DNA of 29,290 bases from positions 1-29,290 of the forward strand of contig DASWHL010000033.1 of NCBI GenBank assembly GCA_036398175.1. Direction: 5' to 3'. Numbering within the stretch: the first letter of the stretch is position 1; each line of letters opens with the position of its first letter. This document shows, in pieces, positions 6,755 through 14,129 of this stretch. Position numbers and translations under genes: made by a program. The DNA is from JAOTWJ01 sp036398175 (GTDB taxonomy: Bacteria; Gemmatimonadota; Gemmatimonadetes; Gemmatimonadales; GWC2-71-9). The notes under the pieces were generated by a model. It had not been told where the DNA came from, did not search any database, and was given only the letters and a program-made list of their open reading frames with translations.

Positions 6755-7474
6755 GTGATCGAGCGGGCGTACTACCGGCCCAGCCGCCTGGCGCGACGGT
6801 TCTGGCCGATCACGTCGTACCTCGTCACCAACCTCACCATCCTGGTGCTCTGGGTCCTCTTCCGCGTGCTCAACCGGACCATGGTCCGCGGCCGCGAGCA
6901 CGTGGGGGACGCCCCCAACACGCTGCTGCTGGCGAATCACCAGTCCATGATTGACAGCTTCCTGATCGGAATGGCGGTGTACTTCCCGAAGGCGCTGATC
7001 ACGCCCCGTCTGCTGCCGTGGAACCCCGCCGCCGTGGAGAACTTCTTTCGAGGGTGGCTGCTGGGGTGGCTCTCCTACAACTGGCGCTGTATCCCCGTTC
7101 AAGAGGGGCGGCGGGATCTCCGGGCGCTGCGGCGCCTGGTGGACGTCCTGCCGCGCGGCGTCATGATGCTCTATCCCGAGGGCACGCGCACGCGCGACGG
7201 CTCGGTGGGCCCGGGCAGGCCGGGCGCGGGGATCGTGGCGCTCACGACCGGGGCGCGGCTGATTCCGGTCGCGATTGACGGCATGCGTGAGGTCCTGCCG
7301 GTCGGCCGCGCGATTCCCCGCATCGGCAAGCGCATCTTCGTCACCTACGGCCCTCCGATCGCGTATCCGCCACCCGCCGGCGGCACGCCCAGTCGCGAGG
7401 AGGCCCAGCAGCTCGTGGACCGCGCCATGGAGGTGATTCGGGAGCAACTGAACGGGATTCGCAAAAGACGGTAG
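6755..7474 (+). CDS. plsC: 1-acyl-sn-glycerol-3-phosphate acyltransferase family protein (PlsC-type)
   Basis: The predicted protein has 239 residues from a GTG at 6755 that follows an AAGGGGG box closely. The frame is open further upstream, but that extension is Arg/Gly-rich and lacks a ribosome-binding site. An N-terminal membrane anchor (SYLVTNLTILVLWVLFRVL) precedes the catalytic HX4D motif NHQSMID (His62, Asp67) and the glycerol-phosphate-binding motif YPEGTRTRDG (Glu142-Arg145). It should acylate lysophosphatidate at the inner membrane, although PlsC-like proteins with other acceptors exist and cannot be excluded. It diverges from the PqiA-like gene. Its stop codon lies inside an AGACGGTAG element that recurs elsewhere in the window. 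Confidence 0.88.
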   Translation: MIERAYYRPSRLARRFWPITSYLVTNLTILVLWVLFRVLNRTMVRGREHVGDAPNTLLLANHQSMIDSFLIGMAVYFPKALITPRLLPWNPAAVENFFRGWLLGWLSYNWRCIPVQEGRRDLRALRRLVDVLPRGVMMLYPEGTRTRDGSVGPGRPGAGIVALTTGARLIPVAIDGMREVLPVGRAIPRIGKRIFVTYGPPIAYPPPAGGTPSREEAQQLVDRAMEVIREQLNGIRKRR

Positions 7475-7489
7475 TCGCTCAGCTGCAAG

Positions 7490-7521
7490 GCCCCTACCGC
7501 CCCCTACCGTCTTCTACCGTC
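7490..7521 (-). repeat. 32-bp dispersed repeat, copy A (three 10-bp units)
   Basis: Read on the minus strand, this is three tandem ten-base units, GACGGTAGAA, GACGGTAGGG and GGCGGTAGGG, plus GC. It is identical over all 32 bases to 16151-16182, in opposite orientation. It starts ten bases after the stop of the BsuPI-domain gene, in the same orientation as that gene. Its CTACCGTC segments (7504-7511 and 7514-7521, plus strand) can pair with GACGGTAG at the plsC stop (7467-7474). Confidence 0.9.
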
Positions 7522-7531
7522 GTTTCGGATC

Positions 7532-8035
7532 TCACCCCCCGATCCGGAACCCGACCCACTCCGTCGCCCACGGGTCGCCCTCCGCGAGCAGCAGCGCCCG
7601 GGCTACGTACGCCCCCGGCGCCACCGGCGCTCCACCCGTGGTCCGCTGGTCCCACTCGACGTCGACCTCGAGCCGCTCGCCGGGGGCGAGGGTCCGGATG
7701 TGGAGGATGGCCGGGATGATCTGGCCCTCGAGCCGCCGCCACACCACCTCGCCGTCCGCGCGCGCGACTTCGATGTCCACCGTGATCGCGCGGCCGCGCA
7801 GATAGAGGTCGAGCGGGCGCGTGCCCCGGTGCTCGATCCGGAGCCCGAGCGGCACCGGCTGGCCCGCGCGCACCTCGCCCGGCACGATGAGCCGCAGAAA
7901 CACGGAGTCCGGCACGGAAGCCGTCATGGTCCGCTCGGCAAGGTCGGCGGCCCGGGCGTCGGCAGCGTGCTCCGGCCAATCCGCGGCGCAGGCCGCCGCC
8001 AGGAGAGCCAGGGTGACCGCGGTGGAAAAGGGCAT
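7532..8035 (-). CDS. Secreted BsuPI-domain protein (intracellular proteinase inhibitor fold)
   Basis: The predicted protein has 167 residues. The ATG at 8035 starts a short hydrophobic signal (MPFSTAVTLALLAAAC); Cys16 could be lipidated, although the lipobox is weak. Residues about 60-150 fit the BsuPI family pattern: a strand with LRIEHRGTRPLDLYLRG, IEVARADGEVVWRRL, a LAPGERLEVDVEWDQ strand and PGAYVARALLLAEG. The founding member inhibits an intracellular subtilisin of Bacillus, but most homologues are unstudied secreted beta-sandwich proteins. It lies directly downstream of a secreted serine protease gene on the same strand (73-base gap), which makes a protease-partner role tempting; that is inference. 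Confidence 0.7.
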   Translation of the reverse strand: MPFSTAVTLALLAAACAADWPEHAADARAADLAERTMTASVPDSVFLRLIVPGEVRAGQPVPLGLRIEHRGTRPLDLYLRGRAITVDIEVARADGEVVWRRLEGQIIPAILHIRTLAPGERLEVDVEWDQRTTGGAPVAPGAYVARALLLAEGDPWATEWVGFRIGG

Positions 8036-8108
8036 GGCAGGCTCATGGGAACGCAGCGCGCCAGCGCGGGCCAACCCGCCCCGGCGCACGGTAATACCAC
8101 CGAGTCCC

Positions 8109-9167
8109 TCAGTTCGTTGCGACCAGCGTGCCCAGCTCCTGCTGGATGTTCTTGAGCGGGCTGAAGACGAACAGCGTGCCGCTCGAGTTGCCGCCCCAGA
8201 GGATTCCGAGCAGCTGCACGTTGTCCCCGCTGGTCACGCGGAACACGCCCGAGCCGCTGTCGCCGCCGCCCACGAGCACGGCGCCGTCAGGGTCCTGGAC
8301 CAGCGTCTGGCACAGCTGCGTGATACTCGAGCGGGACACGTTCACGTTCACGCAGGAGTTCGTGGTGTTGCCCCGGGTCCAGCCCGTCGTCCGGCCCACC
8401 TTATTGACCGTGGTGCCGCCGGCGAAGGAGGACGTCGTGTTGTCCTGCGACGTGACCGTGAACGTCCCGCTCACCTCGATGCTGCCGTTGTTCGCTCCCG
8501 ACGTCTTGGCAATGGCGCCGCGGGTGGAGCCCACGCTCGAGCTGTAGAGGGCGCGTGACGCGTCGCTGTAGCGGCACTTCCGGCCGCGCGGGCAGGCGCC
8601 GCCGCGGAAGTACTGGGGATCTTCGACTTCGGTGGCGATGACCGTGCCGTCCACCGAGCTCGTGGGCTGGTAGTACTGCGTACTCTGCACACCGCCCTGC
8701 TTGCCCGTGCAATGCGAGTTGGTGATGAACGAGCGCTGCGTCCCGTCATCGGCGTTGAAGCCCAGGGTGCACAGGTAGTTGCCAAAGTGGATCTGGATGC
8801 CGCCCTGCGTGGGCCGCCAGCGGTCGCGCAAGGTCGCCACCTGGTAAATGGGCTCGGTGACTGCGATGGCGTACGCCGAGCTGGGGATGCCAAGCCGCGT
8901 CAGCGCCGTGCGGACGCCGCGGATGGCCGCCGCGTTCTCCACGCCGAACAGGAGGCGGTCGTTGACCTCGTCATGGTCGGCGAAGACCGTGCTGGGGAGG
9001 GCCAGCACGACCGGTGACGCCTGCGCGAACCAGTCGGGGAGCCGATCCTGGGCCGCGGCGGCATCGAGTTGCGCGGGCGGCTCGACCGGATTCGGCGCGT
9101 CGGCACAGGCGCCGAGCACCAGCGACGTTGCGACGATGGGGCCCAGCGAGGCGATCGTGAAGCGCAT
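8109..9167 (-). CDS. Secreted chymotrypsin-fold (S1-type) serine protease, lipoprotein
   Basis: The predicted protein has 352 residues. The ATG at 9167 is preferred because GGAGG lies five bases upstream; a GTG two codons earlier overlaps that box. The signal peptide ends in a lipobox (SLVLGAC, Cys21). A propeptide-like helical region (about 40-105) precedes the catalytic domain. The triad is visible as TNSHC (His152), CRYSDASRAL (Asp202, the likely acid) and GGGDSGSGVF (Ser304). Paired cysteines around His152 (133/153), 192/198 and 272/286 suggest disulfides, so it acts outside the cytoplasm. The layout is closest to streptogrisin-type alpha-lytic relatives. It has its own promoter (9294-9323) and is followed by a possible inhibitor-fold gene. 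Confidence 0.85.
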   Translation of the reverse strand: MRFTIASLGPIVATSLVLGACADAPNPVEPPAQLDAAAAQDRLPDWFAQASPVVLALPSTVFADHDEVNDRLLFGVENAAAIRGVRTALTRLGIPSSAYAIAVTEPIYQVATLRDRWRPTQGGIQIHFGNYLCTLGFNADDGTQRSFITNSHCTGKQGGVQSTQYYQPTSSVDGTVIATEVEDPQYFRGGACPRGRKCRYSDASRALYSSSVGSTRGAIAKTSGANNGSIEVSGTFTVTSQDNTTSSFAGGTTVNKVGRTTGWTRGNTTNSCVNVNVSRSSITQLCQTLVQDPDGAVLVGGGDSGSGVFRVTSGDNVQLLGILWGGNSSGTLFVFSPLKNIQQELGTLVATN

Positions 9168-9293
9168 ACTCACCTCCAGAACGGCGGCGTGAACACGGAC
9201 ACGGCACCCGGGTTACCGGGGAGCACGTGAGGGGACTTCCTGTTGTCGAAATGAGCCACACTCGGACGAGCCTGGAGGCTTCCGGTGGGCGCG

Positions 9294-9323
9294 ATAATAT
9301 GGACCTGCCAAACGGCTGGTCAA
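9294..9323 (-). promoter_or_regulatory. Sigma-70-type promoter for the serine protease gene
   Basis: On the minus strand a -35 TTGACC (9323-9318) and a -10 TATTAT (9299-9294) are spaced by 18 bases; each is one base off the consensus TTGACA/TATAAT. Transcription would start near 9287 and leave a 5' leader of about 120 bases before the ATG at 9167. This is the best promoter I can see in the window. It separates the protease gene from the upstream CBM48 operon; I see no other feature in 9168-9398. Confidence 0.7.
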
Positions 9324-9398
9324 TATCGCCGATGTGCAACTCCGTACTAACCCGGAGCAGCGGCCGGGCCAGGTCGGCCGCGTTGACGGCCGCCCGCG

Positions 9399-10145
9399 TT
9401 AGTTCCGGCTGATGGGTGGCGTCACGGGCGGCCCGCGTGGAATCACAGGCAGCGGCGGCCGACCGCCCGGGAGCCCGACGTTGCCGGGAACGCCGATCGG
9501 CAAGCCCATGGGCAGCGTGAGCCCGCCCACCGGGATCGAGATTCCGGGAACGGCGCCGATTGGCACCTCCACCGGTGGGAACGTCCCGCTCACTCCCCCG
9601 CGCGCCCGGGCGGCGCCGAGCGCGCCCACGGCCGCGTCCCCCGCGCCCCGTTCGAGCTGTGCGATCAGCGCTGCGACGGCACGGTCCACCGGGATTCCCC
9701 TCGTGGAGAGCCCGCCCAGCACCGCCAGCGGCACCGCCAGCGGGCGATCGTCGGGGGCCGCCGCCACGAGGTCCGCGATCGCGTCCGCGGACGCGCCGGC
9801 CGAGAGCGCGGTGGCGGCCGCCTCGATCTCCGCGTCCATGGGCGCCCGACCCGCCGCCTCGAGCGCCGCGCGCGCGGCGCCGAGCACGTCGAGGTACTCG
9901 GCGAGCGCCGCGACGACGGCGTCAGCCGACCGTCCCTGCGCAACGCCCTGCAACGCGAGGTCCGCCACCGCCCTCGCGGGGAGCCCGCGGGCTCCGGCGG
10001 CTTGCACGACCGCCTCGACGCGGGCCGCCGCGGCGTCCGGCAGACGGGCGCGCAGCTGCGCGATCTCACGGTCAACGCCCTGGGCCGGCAGCGTACGGGC
10101 CGCGAGCCCGCACACCAGCACCAGGATGCCCATTGCGATTCGCAT
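9399..10145 (-). CDS. Exported helical protein with Pro/Gly-rich tail (last gene of CBM48 operon)
   Basis: The predicted protein has 248 residues from an ATG at 10145, seven bases after a GGGGGA box, and has a signal peptide (MRIAMGILVLVCGLAARTLPAQ). Residues about 25-175 are Ala-rich amphipathic helices; the last 65 or so are a Pro/Gly/Val low-complexity tail (PVEVPIGAVPG, GLPIGVPGNVG). The helical part is clearly related to the product of 11296-11946: the same LGAARAAL/LRDARAAL block and the same IP-or-VP-LAVLG-L-RG-P motif (PLAVLGGLSTRGIPV versus PFAVLGALVERGVPA). I do not recognise a named family. Only 14 bases separate it from the CBM48 beta-rich gene, so it belongs to that operon. A periplasmic or surface structural role is inference. 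Confidence 0.7.
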   Translation of the reverse strand: MRIAMGILVLVCGLAARTLPAQGVDREIAQLRARLPDAAAARVEAVVQAAGARGLPARAVADLALQGVAQGRSADAVVAALAEYLDVLGAARAALEAAGRAPMDAEIEAAATALSAGASADAIADLVAAAPDDRPLAVPLAVLGGLSTRGIPVDRAVAALIAQLERGAGDAAVGALGAARARGGVSGTFPPVEVPIGAVPGISIPVGGLTLPMGLPIGVPGNVGLPGGRPPLPVIPRGPPVTPPISRN

Positions 10146-10159
10146 GATCACATCCCCCG

Positions 10160-11299
10160 TCACGGCACGATGAGGAGGCCAACCTGGCCCCCGAAGCCGT
10201 CCGCGACCGCCATGACGCCCTCCGGCACGATCCACCGCTCGCCGTCAACGACCAGGTTGAAGCGATGGACCCCGGCGGGCAGGTCAACGAAGAGCACCCA
10301 CGTGTCCGCGTCTCCGGGCGCCCGCACCAGCGGGATCGGTTCCCAGAGCGTCCATTCTCCCACGAGCGCCACGCTGCGCGCGTTCGGGATCCGGAACCGC
10401 AGCGCGGGCCTGCCCTCCTGCTCGAAGTACACGGGGCGCACCAGCGGCTCGAGGATCGGCTCCGCGGGGCGCCGGCTCGCGAGCCGCACGCCGACCGAGA
10501 CGAACCGCCCGCCGGGCAGTCCCTGGAGGAGGTCGCCCGGATAGGTGCCCACTCCCGCCACCAGTCCCACCCGATTGCCAAGCCACGCCGTGGCGCTGAT
10601 CCCGCCCCACGTCTCGGTGGCGATGTCGCCGCTTCCCTTCCGCCAGCCGGTGAAGCCGATCACGTCGAGCGGGCCGGCGGCGAAGCCCAGGCGTCCGCTG
10701 GCCTCCGGGAACCACGTCCCTTCCAGTCGCAGCGGCGTGAATACGGCCGCGGCCTGTACCCCTCCGGCGCGGATCCACAGGCCCGCCGTTCCCCCGTAGC
10801 CCGAGACGAAGGCGCCATCGGCGGACGTCCAGCCGGTGGCGGCGGCGCCGCCCACCCAGGCGCCGAGCCGCCGTCCCGCCACGTGGAGCCGGGCTTCCCC
10901 CCGGGCCGTCGTGGTGCGGAACGCGCTCGAGTGGTACGTGCCCTGCCCGGTGCCCACGATCTCGACCCGGGCCGGATACAGGACGCCGAACGGCTCGGCG
11001 AACACCGACCCGTCGGCGCGGACCTGGGCGGCCCACGTGGAGCCTTCGAAGCCCGTCACGGCCCCGCTCAGGAGCCCGTACAGCCGCCGTCCGCGCCACT
11101 CGAACGCGGGCGCGAGGGAGGCCGCTCCCACCGCGGCGGCCGTGTCGGCGGCAACGCTCGTGGCACTGGCGTCGATTTGCCACCGTTGTCCGTGGGCGGG
11201 TGCAGCGGCGGCCGGGAGGCCCAGGCTGCATACCAGCCCGGCCAGCGTCCAAGAAAGTCTTCGTCGGTGCGTGTGTGCATGGTTTGGTGGCCAGGTCAT
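10160..11299 (-). CDS. Envelope beta-rich protein with C-terminal CBM48 (glycogen-binding-like) domain
   Basis: The predicted protein has 379 residues. Its ATG (11299) overlaps the upstream stop as ATGA. A basic N-terminus and hydrophobic stretch (LSWTLAGLVCSLGLPAAAAPA) form a signal peptide ending near HGQ. Residues about 40-290 alternate short beta strands rich in Gly, Tyr and Trp (YGLLSGAVTGFEGS, LGAWVGGAAATGW, AGLWIRAGGVQAAAVF, NRVGLVAGVGTYPG), like an outer-membrane barrel. Residues about 300-379 form a CBM48/isoamylase early-set domain: ALVGEWTLWEPIPL, WVLFVDLPAGVHRFNLVVDGERW and DGFGGQVGLLIVP. The same domain ends the anti-sigma-like protein two genes upstream. CBM48 domains bind alpha-glucans in known enzymes and in AMPK beta. 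No catalytic domain is present, so a binding or sensing role is inferred. Confidence 0.75.
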   Translation of the reverse strand: MTWPPNHAHTHRRRLSWTLAGLVCSLGLPAAAAPAHGQRWQIDASATSVAADTAAAVGAASLAPAFEWRGRRLYGLLSGAVTGFEGSTWAAQVRADGSVFAEPFGVLYPARVEIVGTGQGTYHSSAFRTTTARGEARLHVAGRRLGAWVGGAAATGWTSADGAFVSGYGGTAGLWIRAGGVQAAAVFTPLRLEGTWFPEASGRLGFAAGPLDVIGFTGWRKGSGDIATETWGGISATAWLGNRVGLVAGVGTYPGDLLQGLPGGRFVSVGVRLASRRPAEPILEPLVRPVYFEQEGRPALRFRIPNARSVALVGEWTLWEPIPLVRAPGDADTWVLFVDLPAGVHRFNLVVDGERWIVPEGVMAVADGFGGQVGLLIVP

Positions 11300-11946
11300 G
11301 AGTCGCCCCGACCCCTCCGTTCGGTGGTTCCCTGTGGGCGGACCACGGGGACCGGCGGTACCGGAATCCCGAGGCCCTGGAGCGCGCTGTTCAGTGCCGG
11401 GATCGGCGCCGCCCCCACCCGCAGGGCGACGTCTATCCTGGCGGGCACTTCCACCATCCGCGACTGTTCCACACCGGCCTTCACCATCCCCTGGATGACC
11501 GCCCGGGCCTCCCCCGCCGGCACGCCCCGCTCCACCAGCGCCCCGAGCACCGCGAAGGGGATCTCGAGGTTCGTGCCCGGATCCGCCGCGGCCCGCAGCA
11601 ACCGCACGTCCTCCCACGTCGTGCCCAGTCGCACCGCCTCGGCCACGGCCACCTGCTCGCCGGCCGAGAGCGTCGCCGTGGGGGCCGCGGCGCGGAGCGC
11701 GGCGCGCGCATCGCGCAGCTCGCCGGCCAGACGCTGGACCGCCGCCAAGATCACTGGCGTCGGACGCCGCTTGGCCACGCCCTCGAGCGCCTTGGCCTCC
11801 AGGACCTCGACCGGCACCGAATCCCGCCGGGCCGTCTCGAGCACCGGGCGCAGCGCGTCCCGCACGGTGGGATCCAGCTGCGCCGCGGCGGGCGCCAGGG
11901 CGCCCCACGCAAGGGCGATGCTCAGGACCGCCGCCGCCGGCCGCAT
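11296..11946 (-). CDS. Exported helical protein, third gene of CBM48 operon
   Basis: The predicted protein has 216 residues from an ATG two bases after the preceding stop, with a signal peptide (MRPAAAVLSIALAWGALAPAAAQ). The mature part is almost all helix and rich in Ala, Arg and Glu: VRDALRPVLETARRDSVPVEVL, ALEGVAKRRPTPVILAAVQRLAG and GEARAVIQGMVKAGVEQ. The C-terminus is short and Pro-rich (GIPVPPVPVVRPQG). It is a paralogue of the last gene of the operon and lacks that protein's long Pro/Gly tail. No known family came to mind. The stop overlaps the next start by four bases. Two divergent copies flanking the barrel-like CBM48 protein suggest they form partners in one envelope assembly; this is inference. 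Confidence 0.7.
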   Translation of the reverse strand: MRPAAAVLSIALAWGALAPAAAQLDPTVRDALRPVLETARRDSVPVEVLEAKALEGVAKRRPTPVILAAVQRLAGELRDARAALRAAAPTATLSAGEQVAVAEAVRLGTTWEDVRLLRAAADPGTNLEIPFAVLGALVERGVPAGEARAVIQGMVKAGVEQSRMVEVPARIDVALRVGAAPIPALNSALQGLGIPVPPVPVVRPQGTTERRGRGDS

Positions 11947-11948
11947 GG

Positions 11949-12584
11949 TCAGCTCGACCGCCCTTCCGGCACCAGCAGGACACTGTTCTGCTGCCCGAAC
12001 CCGTCGTCCACCTGCGAGGTCGCGTTCGGGTCCGGACGCCACTCGGTGCCGTCCACGACGAACACGTACTGGTGGACGCCGGGCGGCAGCCGGACTTCGG
12101 CCACCCAGCGCCCGTCGCCCTCGCTCCGCATGGGGATGCCGTCGGGATCCCAGTTGGCGAACCCGCCCGTCACGGCCACCCGGACCGCCTGCGGGGCCAC
12201 GAACACGAACCGCACGGCCGCCGGCTCGACGACCGGCACGGTCACGACCGTGGCACCGGGGTCCGCCGGGCCGCCCGGGCGGGTGAGGACCACGAGGGCC
12301 AGCACGGCCGCGGCCGCGAGGGCCACCGTGGCCGGGCTCAACCGGAACGTCCGGGGCGTCACCATCCATTGCCACGCGCGCCCCGCCCGTGCCCGCGGCG
12401 TTTGCCGCACGCGCCGCATGACGGTGTCGCGGAACCCCATGGGGAACCGGACCCGCTCGGCCCGCGGCGCGGCGAACAGCGCCTCGAACTCCCGGGCCCG
12501 CCGCCGGAGGTCCTCCGGCAGCGCGTCCGGCGGCAGCTCGCCGTCCAGGTACCGCGCCAGCCGCTGGTCTTCGCGGGATGCCAT
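11949..12584 (-). CDS. Anti-sigma-like transmembrane protein with extracytoplasmic CBM48 domain
   Basis: The predicted protein has 211 residues. Its ATG shares one base with the sigma-factor stop (TGATG). Residues 1-60 are cytoplasmic and begin with the anti-sigma pattern ARYLDGELPPD followed by a charged helix; no zinc-binding HxxxCxxC is present. A single membrane helix spans about 84-101 (PATVALAAAAVLALVVL). Residues about 121-205 form a CBM48/early-set domain: VRFVFVAPQAVRVAVTGGF, ANWDPDG, GRWVAEVRLPPGVHQYVFVVDG and VDDGFGQQNSVLLVP. Aromatic residues Trp145, Trp160 and Trp182 are kept as in glycan-binding members. The order suggests an inner-membrane sensor holding the sigma factor until the external domain meets its ligand. 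The sensing role is inferred from architecture and position. Confidence 0.78.
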   Translation of the reverse strand: MASREDQRLARYLDGELPPDALPEDLRRRAREFEALFAAPRAERVRFPMGFRDTVMRRVRQTPRARAGRAWQWMVTPRTFRLSPATVALAAAAVLALVVLTRPGGPADPGATVVTVPVVEPAAVRFVFVAPQAVRVAVTGGFANWDPDGIPMRSEGDGRWVAEVRLPPGVHQYVFVVDGTEWRPDPNATSQVDDGFGQQNSVLLVPEGRSS

Positions 12585-13141
12585 CACCCGTCTCCTTCCG
12601 GTTGCAGCACCGTCCGGAGCGCCTCGCGCCCCCGGTGCAATCGCATCTTCACCGCCGAAACCGACAGATCCAGCGCGTCCGCCATCTCCGGCACGCTCAT
12701 TTCGTTCACGTAGCGCAGCACGAGCGCCTCCCGATGCTCCGGCGACAGCGCCTCGAGCGCGCATTCCAGCTGCTCGCGCCGATCCCGCCGCTCCGCGTCC
12801 TCGCCTGGGTCCGCCTGATCCACCTCGGGTTCCGCGGGCAGATCCTCGAGCCGCTCGGTGCGCCGGCGCCGGTGCCGCGCCAGGCGCGTCTTGCACCGGT
12901 TGCTGACGATCCGGAACAGCCATCCCTTGAACCGCGCCGGGACCGCGCAGCGGTGCAGCGACCGGTAGGCCCGCACGAGCGCGTCCTGCACGGCATCGGC
13001 GGCGTCATCCTCGCTGCCCAGGGCCCACCGGGCATACCGCGCCAGGTCCGGCTCGTAACGGTCCACCAGGAGCCCGAAGGCCTCGGTGTCTCCGGCCAGC
13101 ACCCGGGCGACGATGGTCGCGTCGCTCGGCCCCGTTGGCAT
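12584..13141 (-). CDS. ECF-type RNA polymerase sigma factor, first gene of CBM48 operon
   Basis: The predicted protein has 185 residues from an ATG at 13141 with AGGA five bases upstream. Region 2 is clear (AFGLLVDRYEPDLARYARW, DAADAVQDALVRAYRSL, FKGWLFRIVSNRCKTRLARHRRR). An acidic linker follows (PAEPEVDQADPGEDAE). Region 4 is ALEALSPEHREALVLRYVNEMSVPEMADALDLS-VSAVKMRLHRGREAL, with the usual helix-turn-helix. It lacks the C-terminal extras of larger ECF groups. Its stop overlaps the anti-sigma-like gene, the standard layout for a sigma/anti-sigma pair. The operon and the divergent DUF4382 lipoprotein are the obvious candidate targets. Confidence 0.93.
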   Translation of the reverse strand: MPTGPSDATIVARVLAGDTEAFGLLVDRYEPDLARYARWALGSEDDAADAVQDALVRAYRSLHRCAVPARFKGWLFRIVSNRCKTRLARHRRRRTERLEDLPAEPEVDQADPGEDAERRDRREQLECALEALSPEHREALVLRYVNEMSVPEMADALDLSVSAVKMRLHRGREALRTVLQPEGDG

Positions 13142-13267
13142 GGCGTCCTGAGGTTGAATGGCGTTTCCACCTCCGGCGAGGGCTGGTTTGGTCCACTCGC
13201 CCGTACACACTCCGCGACTTCCGAAACCGTCACTCCGGCCGCGGCGTCTCGTCGCCGCCGCTCTCTC

Positions 13268-13283
13268 TGTGACCCCGATCACC
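13268..13283. promoter_or_regulatory. CRP/FNR-like candidate site in the sigma-operon/DUF4382 divergent region
   Basis: TGTGACCCCGATCACC fits TGTGA-N6-TCACA at nine of ten fixed positions. TGTGAC recurs at 13291 and 13309, and ATCACCCGGTGAT (13278-13290) is a palindrome that overlaps it. The rest of the divergent region (13142-13409) holds a hairpin CGGCGGTGCGCCGCCG (13350-13365) near the DUF4382 start; I could not fix a -10/-35 pair for either gene. Confidence 0.35.
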
Positions 13284-13409
13284 CGGTGATTGTGACGCGC
13301 AGCGACCATGTGACCGATCCGCCGCGGACCGGGTGTGTAGCCCGAACGTCGGCGGTGCGCCGCCGGCAAATACAGCGCTCACACACAAGATGCCATAAGG
13401 AGGAAACGT

Positions 13410-14102
13410 ATGTGGACGGCCCAGTGGATACAGCGGACCGGGATGGGCCTGGCGGTCGCCGGCATGGCGGCCTGCTCGGACGGCGGGCCCGGCGAGGCGG
13501 AGCAGGTGGACGTGGAGATGCAGCAGACCAGTCAGATCTTCGCGCAGGTGACCGGTGGCTGGGTCGCGAGCCTGGCCGGCAGCGAAGGCGCCGCGGTGGC
13601 CATTGACCCCGCGGTCGTCGCGTCGCTGACGGTGCAGATCACCGGGATCCAGTTCCTCCCCAAGGAACAGGAAGGCAACGACGCCGACGCCGGCGCGTGG
13701 ATCTCGCTCCAGCTGGCGAGTCCGGTGACCGTGGATCTGATGGCGCTGCCCACCGAGGGCGAATCCCCGCTGGTGATCGCCTCGGGCGCGGTGCTCGTGG
13801 GCGACTACGCGAGCGTCCGGCTGTTCGTGGACGAGGCCGTCATCCGGTTCTCGGAGGCCGTGTCGCTGGGGCTTTCGCTCACGTTCGACGCGGACTTTGA
13901 TTACGACGTCTCGATCCCGTCGGGCACCGAGACCGGCATCAAGACCGACGCGGAGTTCAGCGTCGTGGCCGATGCCGAGGGCAACGTCAACGACGTCGGG
14001 CTGCTCTTCAGCCCGGGCGCGACGTTCCTCAACGTCACCGGGACCGGGAGCGGGGAAGTGATCCTGGCGCCGGTGATCCGCGGGCGGCCCGAGCAGAGCT
14101 GA
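13410..14102 (+). CDS. DUF4382 domain lipoprotein (second paralogue), divergent from sigma operon
   Basis: The predicted protein has 230 residues; the ATG at 13410 follows a perfect AAGGAGG box by six bases. The signal peptide ends at a lipobox (LAVAGMAAC, Cys22). DUF4382 features: LTVQITGIQFLPKEQ, WISLQLASPVTVDLMALP, LVGDYASVRLFVDEAVI, DYDVSIPSGTETGIKTDAEF and VILAPVIRG. It differs from the copy at 343-1044 mainly in the shorter acidic linker (EGNDADAG). It sits head to head with the sigma operon and shares its 268-base control region, which suggests joint control. It ends at a strong terminator. Confidence 0.87.
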   Translation: MWTAQWIQRTGMGLAVAGMAACSDGGPGEAEQVDVEMQQTSQIFAQVTGGWVASLAGSEGAAVAIDPAVVASLTVQITGIQFLPKEQEGNDADAGAWISLQLASPVTVDLMALPTEGESPLVIASGAVLVGDYASVRLFVDEAVIRFSEAVSLGLSLTFDADFDYDVSIPSGTETGIKTDAEFSVVADAEGNVNDVGLLFSPGATFLNVTGTGSGEVILAPVIRGRPEQS

Positions 14103-14129
14103 GCGGAACCCGCGCAGGAGCAGTCATGG

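Noticed and set aside
10265..12286. A 673-codon open frame on the plus strand
   Set aside because: Antisense to three coupled genes of the CBM48 operon; Arg/Pro/Ala-rich with no domain.
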